A stretch of 6,646 nt of DNA, from contig JANYBA010000047.1 in NCBI GenBank assembly GCA_025360985.1, positions 1-6,646 on the forward strand, read 5' to 3'. Shown one piece after another: positions 5,358-6,646 of the stretch; positions within the stretch are counted from its first letter, which is position 1, and each line of letters starts with the position of its first letter. The position numbers were made by a program, and so were the translations under genes. Under the pieces are notes generated by a model. The model saw only the letters and a program-made list of their open reading frames with translations. It had not been told where the DNA came from and searched no databases. Source of the stretch: Gammaproteobacteria bacterium (GTDB taxonomy: Bacteria; Pseudomonadota; Gammaproteobacteria; Xanthomonadales; Xanthomonadaceae).

Positions 5358-6563
5358 TCAGGCCTTGAGCATCGACCGCGCGAGCGCCGCGATGTGGACT
5401 TCGTCGGGGACGTCCGCGAGGCGCAGCGAGCGCGCCCCGGCGTAGGCCTGGGCGAGGAAATGGTCCTGCGACAGGCCGCCGCCGCCGTGCAACTGCATGG
5501 CGCGGTCGAGCACCGCGCAGGCCATTCGCGGTGCGACGATCTTGATCATTCCAATCAAATCCTTGGCGCCCTTGTTGCCGTGGGCATCCAGGGTCGCGGC
5601 CGCCTGCAGGGTCAGCAGCCGGGCCTGCTCGATTTCGCAGCGCGACAGCGCGATCGCCTCCTGGGCCATGCCGAGATCACCCAACGGACGGCCGAACGCG
5701 ACGCGATGGCGCGCCCGCTCGACCATGGCTTCCAGCGCGCGCTGCGCCAGGCCGATCAGGCGCATGCAGTGGTGGATCCGGCCCGGACCGAGCCGGGCCT
5801 GGGCGATTTCGAAGCCGCTGCCTTCGCGGTGCAGGAGATTGCCGACCGGCACGCGGACGTCTTCGAACGCGAGCTCGACGTGTCCGTGCGGCGCATCGTC
5901 GTAGCCGAACACCTGCAGCGCGCGGGCGACGCGGACGCCCGGCGTGGCCATCGGCACCAGCACCATCGACTGGCGCCGGTGCGGATCCGCGCCCGGGTCC
6001 GTCACGCCCATGACGATCAGGATCTTGCAGCGCGGGTCGCCGGCGCCGGTCGTCCACCACTTGCGCCCCGTGATCACGTACTCGTCGCCCGAGCGGACGA
6101 TCGGCAGGGCGATATTGGTCGCGTCGCTGGAGGCGACGTCCGGCTCGGTCATGGCGAAGGCCGAGCGGATTTCGCCTTCGAGCAGCGGGTTCAACCATTG
6201 GGTCTGTTGCGCGGCACTGCCGAACTGGTGCAGTACTTCCATGTTGCCGGTGTCCGGCGCCGAGCAATTGAAAATCTCCGAGGCGATCAGCGAACGGCCC
6301 ATGCGTTCGGCCAGGCGCGCGTATTCGAGGTTTTTCAGGCCAGCGCCGTGCACGGGGTCGGGCAGGAACAGGTTCCACAGGCCCTCGGCCCGAGCCCGCG
6401 ATTTCAGGGACTCGAGCAGCGGCGGGATGGTCCAGCGACGGGCCGGGTCGCGATCCCATTCGGCGAATTCGGTCTCGGCCGGGTACACATGCGCGGCCAT
6501 GAACGCCGCCAGGCGGGCGTCGAGTTCGCGAGTGCGTTCGGACATCGGAAAGAGCTCGCTCAT
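5358..6563 (-). CDS. Acyl-CoA dehydrogenase family protein (ACAD10/11 or LvaC type)
   Basis: This 401-residue flavoprotein has the full ACAD layout: an N-terminal helical domain (about 1-130), the middle beta domain with [15 protein letters not shown] (136-150) and [13 protein letters not shown] (168-180), and the C-terminal helical domain with [11 protein letters not shown] (287-297), [11 protein letters not shown] (357-367) and [10 protein letters not shown] (381-390). Classical members use a glutamate in an E-G-T context as base. Here the aligned residue is D384, as in the ACAD10/11 group, which fits elimination of a 4-phosphate instead of simple dehydrogenation. In that group the next residue is usually glycine (DGPDEVH); here it is V385. 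The ATG at 6563 has GGA 5 nt upstream; the ATG at 6545 (residue 7) is an alternative. The APH-fold kinase follows 2 bp downstream. A REP pair begins 25 bp upstream of the start. Confidence 0.92.
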   Translation of the reverse strand: MSELFPMSERTRELDARLAAFMAAHVYPAETEFAEWDRDPARRWTIPPLLESLKSRARAEGLWNLFLPDPVHGAGLKNLEYARLAERMGRSLIASEIFNCSAPDTGNMEVLHQFGSAAQQTQWLNPLLEGEIRSAFAMTEPDVASSDATNIALPIVRSGDEYVITGRKWWTTGAGDPRCKILIVMGVTDPGADPHRRQSMVLVPMATPGVRVARALQVFGYDDAPHGHVELAFEDVRVPVGNLLHREGSGFEIAQARLGPGRIHHCMRLIGLAQRALEAMVERARHRVAFGRPLGDLGMAQEAIALSRCEIEQARLLTLQAAATLDAHGNKGAKDLIGMIKIVAPRMACAVLDRAMQLHGGGGLSQDHFLAQAYAGARSLRLADVPDEVHIAALARSMLKA

Positions 6564-6588
6564 TTTGGTCCGAATCCTCGGGTTGCCT

Positions 6589-6646
6589 GTGGGAGGGGCT
6601 TCAGCCCCGACTTCGCGCCGCCAAAGACGTCGGGGCTGAAGCCCCT
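6589..6646. repeat. Second inverted REP pair, right arm cut by the window edge
   Basis: The left element (6589-6611) reads GTGGGA, arm GGGGCT, loop TC, arm AGCCCC, tail GAC. The right element (6629-6646 and beyond) is its exact reverse complement over the 18 nt visible. The gap between them is 17 nt. Architecture and length match the 4269-4339 pair although the hairpin arms are different, which makes both pairs members of one REP family. It sits just upstream of the acyl-CoA dehydrogenase gene. It therefore lies in that gene's leader, or in the spacer to a further upstream gene, or it displaces the promoter. Confidence 0.88.

Noticed and set aside
4336..6563. A complete levulinate (lva) catabolic operon
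   Set aside because: Only kinase- and dehydrogenase-like genes are present. No lvaB, lvaD, lvaE or regulator-like gene is visible in the window.
4269..6646. CRISPR array or insertion-sequence ends
   Set aside because: There are only two separate inverted pairs with no regular spacers, no transposase gene, and no visible target-site duplication flanking a cargo.

Overview
The window is a compact, GC-rich stretch (by eye about two thirds G+C) of ordinary bacterial chromosome. It suggests a gammaproteobacterium of the Xanthomonadales/Lysobacterales type. The reasons are the aroK-aroB order followed by a small WGR-like gene, a PdxH with the longer mid-protein loop I associate with xanthomonad homologues, and paired REP elements with a GTRG head. 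The taxonomic call is an inference from recall. No phage, plasmid, CRISPR, transposase, tRNA or rRNA signal is visible.

Layout. Minus strand, 1-1715: aroK (shikimate kinase), aroB (3-dehydroquinate synthase) and the first 32 codons of a small downstream gene, tightly packed as one operon. A 43-bp gap containing a 10-bp palindrome separates aroK from a divergent plus-strand group at 1759-4272. That group holds an atypical SDR of the YeeZ type, a 69-residue dodecin (flavin storage), pdxH (FMN-dependent PLP synthesis) and a BtuF-like corrinoid-binding-fold protein with no signal peptide. Two minus-strand genes converge on this group at 4336-6563: an acyl-CoA dehydrogenase and, 2 bp after it, an APH-fold kinase. 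There is no gene-free stretch longer than 300 bases.

How the genes work together. aroK and aroB supply two shikimate-pathway steps. Dodecin, pdxH and the BtuF-like gene are spaced by 6 and 10 bp and all handle cofactors (FMN, PLP, corrinoid). The kinase/dehydrogenase pair looks like a split version of the eukaryotic ACAD10/ACAD11 fusion and of Pseudomonas LvaA/LvaC. In those systems a 4-hydroxyacyl-CoA is phosphorylated and the phosphate eliminated to feed beta-oxidation, so this pair is a candidate 4-hydroxy-fatty-acid entry module.

The most unusual structure is the repeats. Two inverted pairs of short REP elements (4269-4339 and 6589-6646) share one architecture: a GTRGGA head, a 6-bp hairpin with a 2-nt loop, and a GAC tail. 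Hairpin sequences differ between copies, but the pairing is preserved by compensatory changes. In the first pair the TAG inside each GTAG head is the stop codon of the gene converging on it from that side. I found no wholly undescribed multi-gene system. The REP/stop-codon arrangement and the kinase-dehydrogenase module are the best leads.
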